From positions 1-18,348 of the forward strand of contig CAJOQA010000068.1 of the NCBI GenBank assembly GCA_905236465.1: DNA of 18,348 nucleotides. The letters run 5' to 3'. Under the pieces are notes generated by a model. It did not search any database, was not told the DNA's origin, and was given only the letters and a program-made list of their open reading frames with translations. Shown piece by piece: positions 1 through 7,263 of this stretch (its first letter is position 1; every line of letters starts with the position of its first letter). The translations under genes were made by a program, and so were the position numbers. The stretch is from an uncultured Treponema sp. Lineage in GTDB: Bacteria > Spirochaetota > Spirochaetia > Treponematales > Treponemataceae.

Positions 1-12
1 CAGGGAATTTAT

Positions 13-1416
13 GTGCAGAGCAAGCCGTCAAAAGAAAAGTTGTGGAACTACTTTTTTACCGCTTTTGCCTTATCAATACTCGTGCTCTTTTTCTACACAA
101 TAGTAATAATGATTCATCAAACGAAAATATTACAAAAGCAAATAAACACGGATTCCCTTACGGGGCTGCTTTCCCTTGATGGCTTTGAAAATGAAGCGAA
201 AAAACTTTTGCACTTTAACCGAACATACAAATTCCTGCTTACAGAAATTAATATCAGGGACTTTTCTTTTGTAAACAGAATTTATGGACCAGAAAAAGGG
301 GATAAAATACTTATTTCTTTGGCAAAGCTTCTAAAACAGTTTTTTAGTTACAGAAGCAATACTTTAATTGGTCACGGTTATGCAGATAATTTTTATGTTT
401 TTCAAAAGGTCGAAAGTTGTGAGGGAGATATTTTGGAAGGGATGTCTTCTTACTTGACCCTCATCCAAGAAATGATAGATAAACTTGAAAACCTGCATGT
501 TGTTTTAAAAAGCGGTAATGTTGTGGCCTTTGGTGAAAACGATTTGCATGTTTTGATAAGCCGTGCAAGTTATGCCCGTAGGTATAATCACGACAGCTTG
601 CTTGAAAACTTTTCTATTTTTGACGACAAGCTTAAGAGTATGCGGGAAAACGAAGAGTTTATAGAAAGCAATATTGAGCGTGCTATTAAAAATAATGAAT
701 TTGTAGTTCTTTTTCAGCCAAAGGTGAATCTTGAAAGTGAAAAGATTTGTGGGGCAGAGGCTTTAGTCAGATGGAAGACTGAAAGTGGTCTTATTCCCCC
801 TGATTTATTTATTCCTGTCCTGGAAAAAAATGGTCTTGTGGGAAAACTAGACCAATACGTTTATAAATGTGTTTTCAGGTATCTTTCTCAGTTGCAAGAA
901 GAAGGTTTGAATTTAGTTCCTGTCTCAATGAATATTTCTCGCTTGAACTATAACACAAAGCTTTTTATAAATAATTTAAATACCTTAATTTACAGTTGCA
1001 ATATCCCCAAAAAATATATTGAACTTGAAATTGAGGAACGCTTTGCAGGGGCAAATGATGATTTTATAAAGGACTTTGTGGAAAGTTTGCATAAGGAAGA
1101 TTTTAAGGTAAGCATGGACGACTTTGGTGCTGGTTCATCCTCTCTAAATATGCTAAGTGAAATTCCTGTTGACATAGTAAAGTTTGACCAACGTTTTTTG
1201 CATTATGCAGAGATTTCAAAAAGTTCTAGGATAATTCTAAAATCTACAATTCAAATGGTAAAGGATCTTGGCATGGTGACAGTTTGCGAAGGCATAGAAA
1301 CCAAGGAACAGGCAGATTTTCTTAGAAGTGTCGGTTGTTCTATAGCCCAAGGTTACTATTATTCAAAACCCCTTGACGAAGAAGATTTCAAGGCTTTCCT
1401 TATTAATCACCAATAG
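13..1416 (+). CDS. Membrane-anchored c-di-GMP phosphodiesterase (degenerate GGDEF + EAL)
   Basis: Predicted inner-membrane protein that hydrolyses cyclic di-GMP. One N-terminal membrane segment (about residues 13-35) is followed by a GGDEF-like domain (about 45-195). Its signature is degenerate (YADNF at 123-127 instead of GGDEF), so cyclase activity is unlikely. The EAL domain (about 220-465) looks complete: EAL at 249-251, N307, E339, D369-D370, K390, E426 and Q446. The spacing between these residues matches that of the RocR active site, as I recall it. The GTG start at 13 is preceded by AGGGA at 2-6 with a 6-nt gap, which supports it. However, the frame is open to the window edge, so a longer N-terminus is not excluded. 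An ATG at 11 is out of frame. The gene is convergent with cdd. The family call is secure; phosphodiesterase activity is inferred from residues. Confidence 0.92.
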   Translation: MQSKPSKEKLWNYFFTAFALSILVLFFYTIVIMIHQTKILQKQINTDSLTGLLSLDGFENEAKKLLHFNRTYKFLLTEINIRDFSFVNRIYGPEKGDKILISLAKLLKQFFSYRSNTLIGHGYADNFYVFQKVESCEGDILEGMSSYLTLIQEMIDKLENLHVVLKSGNVVAFGENDLHVLISRASYARRYNHDSLLENFSIFDDKLKSMRENEEFIESNIERAIKNNEFVVLFQPKVNLESEKICGAEALVRWKTESGLIPPDLFIPVLEKNGLVGKLDQYVYKCVFRYLSQLQEEGLNLVPVSMNISRLNYNTKLFINNLNTLIYSCNIPKKYIELEIEERFAGANDDFIKDFVESLHKEDFKVSMDDFGAGSSSLNMLSEIPVDIVKFDQRFLHYAEISKSSRIILKSTIQMVKDLGMVTVCEGIETKEQADFLRSVGCSIAQGYYYSKPLDEEDFKAFLINHQ

Positions 1417-1432
1417 TATTCTGCGAAACAGA

Positions 1433-1471
1433 CCCCGAAACAAGCCTGCCTGTTGGCAGACAGGTTTGGGG
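1433..1471. terminator. Imperfect hairpin between convergent genes, possible bidirectional terminator
   Basis: The outer arms CCCC/GGGG and AAAC/GTTT enclose an inner CTGCC-TGTT-GGCAG stem, separated by an internal loop and a bulge. The hairpin lies between the stop of the EAL gene (1416) and the stop of cdd (1479). No clear T-tract follows on either strand, so terminator function is inferred from position only. Confidence 0.45.
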
Positions 1472-1478
1472 TAGCAGT

Positions 1479-1916
1479 TTAAGCATTTGCACTTTTTCCA
1501 ACCTGCGCATCTGGTTTAAAACTAAGGGGGAGAATTTCTTCTAGTGTCATAATCTTGTAGTCACTGGGACTTTTTGCAAGAATGACAGGGAAGTCTTTGT
1601 CGCAGAATTCAGATAAAACTTGGCGGCAAACTCCGCATGGAGCACAGTAGTCCTCTATTTCTTTTCCTGCAGGTCCACCGACTATCGCTATTGCCGCAAA
1701 ATCTTTTTTGCCTTCACTTACCGCTTTAAATATTGCAGTTCTTTCCGCGCAACAAGTGGGGCTAAAGGCAATATTTTCTATGTTGCAGCCTCCGACTATT
1801 TCTCCGCTTTTTAAAAGCAGGGCAGCACCAACTTGATATTCTGAGTATGGGGTGTAAGAAAACGCCCTCATGCCCAAAGCCTTGCTGATTAGCTGTGGAA
1901 TTTTTTCTGTTATCAT
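1479..1916 (-). CDS. cdd: Cytidine deaminase
   Basis: Zinc enzyme of pyrimidine salvage that deaminates cytidine/deoxycytidine to uridine/deoxyuridine in the cytoplasm. At 145 residues it has the size of the short, homotetrameric class. The motif CAE at 56-58 gives one Zn ligand (C56) and the proton-shuttle glutamate (E58); PCGVC at 93-97 gives ligands C94 and C97. The substrate-side GCNIEN (43-48) is present. It is the last gene of the five-gene minus-strand operon. Its Shine-Dalgarno GGAGGTA overlaps the TAA stop of the CHASE2 gene and only 3 nt separate that stop from this ATG, so translation is probably coupled. Nothing in the enzyme explains why it sits with envelope-type genes. Confidence 0.95.
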   Translation of the reverse strand: MITEKIPQLISKALGMRAFSYTPYSEYQVGAALLLKSGEIVGGCNIENIAFSPTCCAERTAIFKAVSEGKKDFAAIAIVGGPAGKEIEDYCAPCGVCRQVLSEFCDKDFPVILAKSPSDYKIMTLEEILPLSFKPDAQVGKSANA

Positions 1917-1919
1917 AAA

Positions 1920-3179
1920 TTACCTCCAGACGATGTGTTTGCTGATAAATGTAAGTGCCCATGAAAGAATTGTAAAAAGTAAAGGTGCAAAAAGCCATGG
2001 GGCTATGCTTGCCTGCACGAATAAAAATATCTGTAAAGCTGTTAGACTAAAAAGCAGGGCAAAAAATGCTATAGCCATAAAAAAATCCTTTTTGATAGTA
2101 GAGGCAAAGAAGGAAAGGGTTATTGTAAGGATAAAAAATAAAAGTTTTGCCCAGTCAGGATAAAAACCAATAAAGGACCTTGTTAGAAATGCGTTTGTCA
2201 TTGCTAAATCTGCATAATCAGAAGGAAGCAAATTTTGCAGTGGGCTTTTTATGAAGGCCTTTTTTTCTGCCAGCGCTTGAGTAAATAGTATAGTCTTGTT
2301 TTTTGTCAGGGTTTTTACAGTTCTTTCAATTCCAGCATCTTTTTGCATACTGCTAAAAAATTCAAAGTTTACATTTGGAATGGCGTTGTGTATGCTGTCT
2401 ATGTAGGGAATAAAAGCTTGCCCTTCCTTGTCTATTGGAACAGACATGCTCTTGCCACCATCGTAGATGAATGAAAGGCTCTTGCCACAGTCAAATGTTA
2501 TGCTTGAAAGATCTATTTTTAGTTTTTTGATTGCAATTGCTAGGGGAAAAGAGGGCAGGTAGCCGTCCTTGTAGCTATATAAAAGCGGTACTTTCCTAGT
2601 GCAGCCCTCTTTTACCGGAGCTAATATTGCAAGCTCTGCCTGTTCAGCATATTTTTGAGGGGGGACTTCTACATAATTGGCTTTAGGAATATGGCTACCG
2701 TTAAAAATTTGCGGGTATATAAGATTTTTTTCAAGTATATCAGCTTCTTCCTGACTGTTTTCCTTTTTACAAAAAGCGTAGACTTTTTCTTCCATAACTC
2801 TTGCGGGCAGTATTATTGAGTTTTGCTTTAGGGTTGAAAAAGTTCTTAGGTTGTTAATGGATAAAGTTGTAATTTTATCAAAAATATCCGCCAAGCAATA
2901 TATTTCTTCTTTGTCTTTGCCCATGGTGTTTAGGGCAAAAGAAAATGTTTTTGGTAAGTTCCACCCCTTATCTAAAAGGCTCAGCGATAAATCTGTTACG
3001 TTTACTTGTATTAAGTCGGTATCAGTTTTTGTTGGAGAAATTTTATTTTTTGCGGCAAATGAAAGATCGTAAATTTTTTCATCTGCTTTTCCAATTAGCC
3101 CTGTAAAAAATAAAAGAAGGGTCAGGACAAGAGAGATGAGGTATGAAATAAGTGACTGACGAAATTTGACTAAAGTCAT
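1920..3179 (-). CDS. CHASE2-domain membrane protein without an output domain
   Basis: One N-terminal membrane segment (about 13-30), a large extracytoplasmic region (about 31-340), then three C-terminal membrane segments (about 346-362, 367-389, 393-412), ending almost at once after the last. The extracytoplasmic part has CHASE2-like traits: an N-terminal YDLSF stretch after the first segment, a P-x-x-YSYKDGYLPSFPLAIA stretch (198-215), and IDKEGQAFIPYI (249-260), resembling the 'PLD..G...INY' end of CHASE2 sensors. CHASE2 proteins usually continue into a cyclase, kinase or phosphodiesterase; here nothing follows, so the protein may only bind a ligand or pass the signal to a partner. The domain call rests on sequence pattern and is moderately sure; the topology is clear. 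No good Shine-Dalgarno precedes the ATG (see the -10 element at 3186-3194). Confidence 0.75.
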   Translation of the reverse strand: MTLVKFRQSLISYLISLVLTLLLFFTGLIGKADEKIYDLSFAAKNKISPTKTDTDLIQVNVTDLSLSLLDKGWNLPKTFSFALNTMGKDKEEIYCLADIFDKITTLSINNLRTFSTLKQNSIILPARVMEEKVYAFCKKENSQEEADILEKNLIYPQIFNGSHIPKANYVEVPPQKYAEQAELAILAPVKEGCTRKVPLLYSYKDGYLPSFPLAIAIKKLKIDLSSITFDCGKSLSFIYDGGKSMSVPIDKEGQAFIPYIDSIHNAIPNVNFEFFSSMQKDAGIERTVKTLTKNKTILFTQALAEKKAFIKSPLQNLLPSDYADLAMTNAFLTRSFIGFYPDWAKLLFFILTITLSFFASTIKKDFFMAIAFFALLFSLTALQIFLFVQASIAPWLFAPLLFTILSWALTFISKHIVWR

Positions 3180-3185
3180 ATAAAG

Positions 3186-3194
3186 ATTATATCA
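3186..3194 (-). promoter_or_regulatory. Extended -10 element directly before the CHASE2 start codon
   Basis: On the minus strand the bases read TGATATAAT, a perfect extended -10 (TGn-TATAAT). The TGA is also the stop codon of the upstream ATP-grasp gene. Only 6 nt separate TATAAT from the ATG at 3179, so a transcript from here would be leaderless or nearly so. This fits the absence of a Shine-Dalgarno for the CHASE2 gene. No good -35 is seen. Function is inferred. Confidence 0.4.
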
Positions 3195-4535
3195 CATTTT
3201 TGCAAGTAAGTCTTTTGCTTTTACTAAAAAATCCTCTTCAAAAAAGGTTGGGTATTTGCAAGAAAGTCTGTCTAAATCTTTTTCTAAGTCTGCTACTGAA
3301 TTTCTTTTTCCAAATATAATTTCGCAGTAGCCTTTCTCCCTTTCTTGCCTGGCCGCCTTGTTCCGATTTTGCCTTATCATCAGGACATTTTCTTCTTTTG
3401 CTAGACTTTGCATTTGCTCATCTGTTAAAAGGGGAAGTTTAAAATTGATTGTGTAGGCAAGGGGACTTTCAATTTTTTTGCCAAGGGCAGTTTGCAACAG
3501 CATTTTTTTTACGCTAGTCCCCATAGCCTCCGCATAAGTTTCGCTCATCCCCGAGATGCGGGGGTTTATTTCTATAATGAACCACTTGCCTTTGCTAAAG
3601 ACAAGGTCCACCTGCATAATTCCGTTTAGCTTTATCTCTTTTGCCGCTTTTAACAACATTTCATAAAGTTGGTCAAGTTTATATTTTTCATTTGTTATGG
3701 GCCCCGCCTTAATACTTTGCTTGGGGCTAGTAAGCCCCCAACGGCTAACGGAAAATAAAAATGGAGGAAGAATTTTGTAATGCCCGTCCTTGCCATAGAC
3801 TTCAGCACCTGCTTGATCCCCTTCTATATATTCTTCTATTATCCTATCCGAATTTGTCTTGCCTGAATCTAAGTATGCAAGGGCCTGTTTAAAACTTACT
3901 GCAAGCCCCATCCCGTAAGAGCTTAAGCCCGTCGTGCTTTTTATAACTATTGGATATGTTAGCTTTCTTAGCCTAGTAAGGATAAATTCTCTGTATACGT
4001 TGTTCCTCATTTCCTTGTGACTTCTTTCTGCCCTAAAAAGTTGTAGGTCTAAAGTAAAACCTTTAGCAAAAGCCAGCCCCGCTCTTTCAAAAAGACTTTG
4101 GGTCATCCCCTTGTCCATGCAACAAAGGGCTGTTTCCTGGCTGTTGCATAAAACATGTATTCCTTTATCCCTTAAAAGGGATGCGATAAGGGCATCTTCT
4201 AAAGAAAGCCAATCAAAGGGGCGGACCCAAAAACTTGCAGCTATGGCAAGGTCCGCATCCTGTAAGAGAATTTCATCTGCGAATGAAGGGGCATCTTTTG
4301 CTGAGGAAAGAAGAAATTTTATTTTAGGATTATTTTTTTGCAAACTTTCTTCTATATTGTTACCCTGAATATCTAAAAGAAAAGTTCCTGGTAGCTGGGT
4401 GATTACAGTAAAGTTTATGTCAGGAAATTCTTTTACAAGGGCTTCCCAGCTTTGAGCTTCAGAGGGAATCCTTTTTATGTCAAAATCATTTCCTTCAAAA
4501 AAGTTTGAATTTGAGCTGTAAAAAACTACATTCAT
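3192..4535 (-). CDS. ATP-grasp family ligase, substrate unknown
   Basis: Cytoplasmic enzyme expected to join a carboxylate to an amine or thiol nucleophile through an acyl-phosphate, at the cost of ATP. The N-terminal ~125 residues look like a pre-ATP-grasp domain. The ATP-grasp core runs from about 130 to 355: the strand/glycine-rich loop YPIVIKSTTGLSSYGMG (194-210), the adenine-side IIEEYIEGDQAGAEVYG (232-248), and the Mg-binding D310 and E322-I-N-P-R (322-326) followed by ISGMS. The last ~90 residues are basic and helical. The EINPR-ISGM pattern is closest in style to carbamoyl-phosphate-synthase-like or amino-acid ligases, but I cannot name the substrate. A GAGG Shine-Dalgarno about 9 nt before the ATG overlaps the 3' end of the lipase gene, which stops 2 nt before this start; the two are probably translationally coupled. 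Confidence 0.85.
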   Translation of the reverse strand: MNVVFYSSNSNFFEGNDFDIKRIPSEAQSWEALVKEFPDINFTVITQLPGTFLLDIQGNNIEESLQKNNPKIKFLLSSAKDAPSFADEILLQDADLAIAASFWVRPFDWLSLEDALIASLLRDKGIHVLCNSQETALCCMDKGMTQSLFERAGLAFAKGFTLDLQLFRAERSHKEMRNNVYREFILTRLRKLTYPIVIKSTTGLSSYGMGLAVSFKQALAYLDSGKTNSDRIIEEYIEGDQAGAEVYGKDGHYKILPPFLFSVSRWGLTSPKQSIKAGPITNEKYKLDQLYEMLLKAAKEIKLNGIMQVDLVFSKGKWFIIEINPRISGMSETYAEAMGTSVKKMLLQTALGKKIESPLAYTINFKLPLLTDEQMQSLAKEENVLMIRQNRNKAARQEREKGYCEIIFGKRNSVADLEKDLDRLSCKYPTFFEEDFLVKAKDLLAKM

Positions 4536-4536
4536 C

Positions 4537-6696
4537 TTAAAACCTCAGGCCAAATTGAATTGAGCTTATGAGCTTAACTTGATCCCCTAAATCGATAGCG
4601 GGTAAATTTCTTTTTCTGACATTGTTGCTAAATGCTCCGTCATTAAAATCCTTTATATTCATGTCTATTACAGAGGCGACAAAGATTTGAAAGCGGTGTA
4701 TGGGCTGTACAGACAGGGAAAGTCTTAGCGAAGGGACAAGATTAAAAACTTCTTGGTCATCTTTTTCTTTTTCTGAAAGATTCCAAAAGCATTTTGCAAA
4801 GAGGTCAAAATCAGCATAAAGGCCTGCGACAAGATTTCCCCTTTTTCCAAGCCCCCCGTTAAGGCTAAAACTTGTATCCTTACTTAGGTTAAAGTCGGTG
4901 AGAAGAGAGATAAAAATATTCTTGTATAAAAGTCTTGCCCCCACACAAAATCTTTCATCTGTGTCAAAGCTGACTTCTGGTGCAAATTTGATATGCCTAT
5001 CATCTTCAAGACCTGCACTTTTATAAAGCTCTCGCCCTTCCTTGCCGTTAAGGCAGGTTATAGGAGTAGCCTCTTGCCAGTAATTGTCTTTTCCCCCTTT
5101 TAAGAAATAACTTTTACCCTGGCGGGGAGAAATTCTTATTTCTTTTTCTGAAGATTCTCTTACCCCATCAGGACCATATTTGTCTACGAGAACAAGGGCG
5201 GAAGAAGGGGCTAGACTTTCGTTGCCAATAGTAAGCGTAAAACTTTGGTTTGCAGGTAGCCCGATTACTATTTTTCCAGGCAGAGAACAGGCAGCGACTG
5301 GCAGGTGATTGCTTGAATACAGTATCATGCCGTCCCTTGCCTTAGCCAAGATTTCTTTATCTGAAGACATAACGGAAATGTCTTCATGCCCTTTGATTAC
5401 AATTTGCTTGTAGCCCAAAGTTGAAAAAAGCTCTTTTTCTTCTAGGGCCAACATCCATGAAAGGTAGCTTTCGCAGGCGTGCATATCGTTACAGGCATCT
5501 GTTGCATAATCAGCAAGGCCGTTTGTCCGGTTGTTGAGCCACTTTATTATGCTTAATGGAACTGAACCTGACCCTTCTGTCTTTTCATCAGGGAGCAAAT
5601 CTTTTGTGTCAGGAAATATTTTTTTTAGTAGGTCTGTAAATTTCGCGTGCAGGGCATAGGTCCCGTTGTAATAGTATTCAACGCTTGAGTTCAGGTTTGT
5701 AAGAATGTTTGTTACCTGCACCGGTATGAAGGGGCCAGTCCTAAAGGGCTTGTAATTTCTTCCCATAAATTTATAAAAGTAAGCGTTCATTTTGGGAAGG
5801 TATTCCGTGTCGTATTTTGTTGGATCACAGTTCCAGGCATTTACTAAGACAAGACTTTTGCCGAATTTTTTATACTGCCACTGTTGGCTATTGTTAAAGG
5901 GGACGGTTGGAACTATATCCTCTGCATTTATAATGTTAAAGATAAAGTCGTATTTTCCCCCTACCTCTTCGATAGTCACATTTGGGCTTGCAAAGGTGTA
6001 GGTGAAAATCTTATTTTTTTCTATTAAATTGCTGTCGGCAAGTTTAGCAGAAAGAATATTTGCTACAGCAGCCCCCCTACTGTGGCCGGTAATAAGCAGG
6101 TATACCTTTTCCCTATCGATTTTATGGCGGTAAAGGTATTCTATAAGATTGTTGTAGACCTGCTCAGAGGCAACTGAAAATCCTTGATGCAGGCTAGAAG
6201 CTTTTTTGGTCAGGTCGTTAACGTTTATATTAGAAATCCATTCGTCTGCATTAAGCGGAGTTCCCCGCATTACTATAAAAACAAGATGCTCGCTTCCTTT
6301 TTCAGTCTGGATTTTTTTTGACCCTATGCTGAAGGCGCACTGGTTCCAGCCCCATGCAGAGTCAGTATAGTCAACGTCATAGTGAAAATCTATATCTTGA
6401 GCCTGCATCCCTATTTTTTCATAGGCCCAAAGAAGCTCGTTGCTTTGCCCACTATCCTTTACATCTACATACGATAGCTCAGAAAAAATGCAGGCTATGC
6501 GGGCTAGCTTATGGTTGTAGGTTGAAGAATCGTGCTTAGTAAAAAAGTCTTCATTCCATTCAGCTTGAACCTTACTTTTTAATACGCTAGAGCCAAAGCC
6601 CGCCGTTTCAAATTCTAGCTGGGAGCAAAAAATTTTTTCGCTTGTACAGACAAAAAGAGAAAGTGCTAAGATAAAAGTTTTGCGAAGAGATTTCAT
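4537..6696 (-). CDS. Secreted class-3 lipase with possible C-terminal outer-membrane barrel
   Basis: Predicted exported lipid or phospholipid esterase. Residues 1-25 form a signal peptide (KSLRK then a hydrophobic stretch); C17 or C24 might be lipidated, but neither is a classic lipobox. The alpha/beta-hydrolase core (about 60-415) is of the fungal-lipase/class-3 type: MRGTPLNADEWISN (143-156), nucleophile elbow GHSRG with S206, FASPN (235-239), D260 in AEDIVP, and H406 in the CNDMHACESY stretch, giving a plausible Ser-Asp-His triad. Residues 430-545 look like a beta-rich linker. Residues ~568-719 alternate polar and hydrophobic/aromatic residues and end in QFGLRF, with a terminal Phe as in BAM-assembled outer-membrane proteins. 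AGAGGG precedes the ATG, and 15 nt separate it from the thioesterase stop. The lipase call is firm; the barrel is inferred. Confidence 0.85.
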   Translation of the reverse strand: MKSLRKTFILALSLFVCTSEKIFCSQLEFETAGFGSSVLKSKVQAEWNEDFFTKHDSSTYNHKLARIACIFSELSYVDVKDSGQSNELLWAYEKIGMQAQDIDFHYDVDYTDSAWGWNQCAFSIGSKKIQTEKGSEHLVFIVMRGTPLNADEWISNINVNDLTKKASSLHQGFSVASEQVYNNLIEYLYRHKIDREKVYLLITGHSRGAAVANILSAKLADSNLIEKNKIFTYTFASPNVTIEEVGGKYDFIFNIINAEDIVPTVPFNNSQQWQYKKFGKSLVLVNAWNCDPTKYDTEYLPKMNAYFYKFMGRNYKPFRTGPFIPVQVTNILTNLNSSVEYYYNGTYALHAKFTDLLKKIFPDTKDLLPDEKTEGSGSVPLSIIKWLNNRTNGLADYATDACNDMHACESYLSWMLALEEKELFSTLGYKQIVIKGHEDISVMSSDKEILAKARDGMILYSSNHLPVAACSLPGKIVIGLPANQSFTLTIGNESLAPSSALVLVDKYGPDGVRESSEKEIRISPRQGKSYFLKGGKDNYWQEATPITCLNGKEGRELYKSAGLEDDRHIKFAPEVSFDTDERFCVGARLLYKNIFISLLTDFNLSKDTSFSLNGGLGKRGNLVAGLYADFDLFAKCFWNLSEKEKDDQEVFNLVPSLRLSLSVQPIHRFQIFVASVIDMNIKDFNDGAFSNNVRKRNLPAIDLGDQVKLISSIQFGLRF

Positions 6697-6711
6697 CTTG
6701 CCCTCTGAAGT

Positions 6712-7131
6712 TTATTTTTTTACAAAAGAATTCATTATGGTAAAAAAGTCGGGGTATTCTTTTTCCATAAAGATTGGTTTTCCTTCAGAGTTTAAAAAGC
6801 AGTGGCAAGAAGTGCCTGTGGCGCATACCTTTTGGCTTTCAGCATCGCAAATAACGTAGTCAATGTAAAGTTTTAGGCCCTTGAATTCTTTTACGGATAC
6901 CTGAATGGAAACTTTTTGATTAAAGACAGTGCTGTGCTTGTACTTGCAGTTGACTTCTAAGACAGGGGAGGCAATGCCCATGGCCTCCATCTTATCAAAT
7001 CCCCAGCCTATTTGGTCTAAAAAATTTACTCGGGCTTCTTCCATCCATCTGATATAATTTGAATGATGGGTGATTGCCATCTTGTCTGTTTCGTAATAGT
7101 GAACTGTGTGAATGTATGGTTGTAAATTCAT
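6712..7131 (-). CDS. Acyl-CoA thioesterase, 4HBT/YbgC-FadM type hot-dog protein
   Basis: Small cytoplasmic hot-dog-fold enzyme expected to hydrolyse acyl-CoA (or acyl-ACP) thioesters. The 139-residue length fits the single-domain family. The N-terminal motif around D16 (YYETDKMAITHHSNYIRWMEEAR, 12-34) corresponds to the family's D-x-x-G/A-x-x-x-H-x-x-Y pattern, with D16 as the likely catalytic aspartate; the following Y-x-R-W-x-E-E-A-R is also conserved. It is the first gene of the minus-strand operon, with AGGAG about 9 nt upstream of the ATG and a promoter at 7155-7183. Placement directly before a secreted lipase suggests a role in handling released or scavenged fatty acids. Substrate chain length cannot be read from sequence. 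Confidence 0.9.
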   Translation of the reverse strand: MNLQPYIHTVHYYETDKMAITHHSNYIRWMEEARVNFLDQIGWGFDKMEAMGIASPVLEVNCKYKHSTVFNQKVSIQVSVKEFKGLKLYIDYVICDAESQKVCATGTSCHCFLNSEGKPIFMEKEYPDFFTIMNSFVKK

Positions 7132-7154
7132 TTTTATTTTCTCCTGATTTCCTC

Positions 7155-7183
7155 ATGTTAGCAGATTTTTTTTTTAATTACAA
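7155..7183 (-). promoter_or_regulatory. Sigma70-type promoter of the five-gene operon
   Basis: On the minus strand: -35 TTGTAA (7178-7183), 17-nt spacer, -10 TAACAT (7155-7160). The predicted start is near 7148, just before the AGGAG that serves the thioesterase gene. The spacer contains an uninterrupted run of ten A (7166-7175 on the + strand as T), so spacer length could vary by slippage. Confidence 0.55.
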
Positions 7184-7205
7184 TTCGTTTCTATGTATAA
7201 ACTTA

Positions 7206-7234
7206 TTGACGAGTAGCAAAATTGACGTTATACT
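7206..7234 (+). promoter_or_regulatory. ppdK promoter
   Basis: -35 TTGACG (7206-7211), 17-nt spacer, -10 TATACT (7229-7234). The start is expected near 7241, giving a leader of about 23 nt with GGAGG at 7254-7258. A second TTGACG at 7222-7227 lies 17 nt before TATATA (7245-7250), but its start point would fall on the ribosome-binding site, so the first pair is preferred. Confidence 0.65.
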
Positions 7235-7263
7235 AATTCTTACATATATATATGGAGGACATA

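Noticed and set aside
1433..1471. Copy of the 134-bp repeat family or a riboswitch
   Set aside because: No shared sequence with the 11461-11728 units, and it lies between two stop codons, where a hairpin most simply serves transcription end.
7252..7263. ATG at 7252 as the ppdK start
   Set aside because: This ATG is part of the GGAGG ribosome-binding site serving ATG 7264; PPDKs start close to MAKTKYVY.
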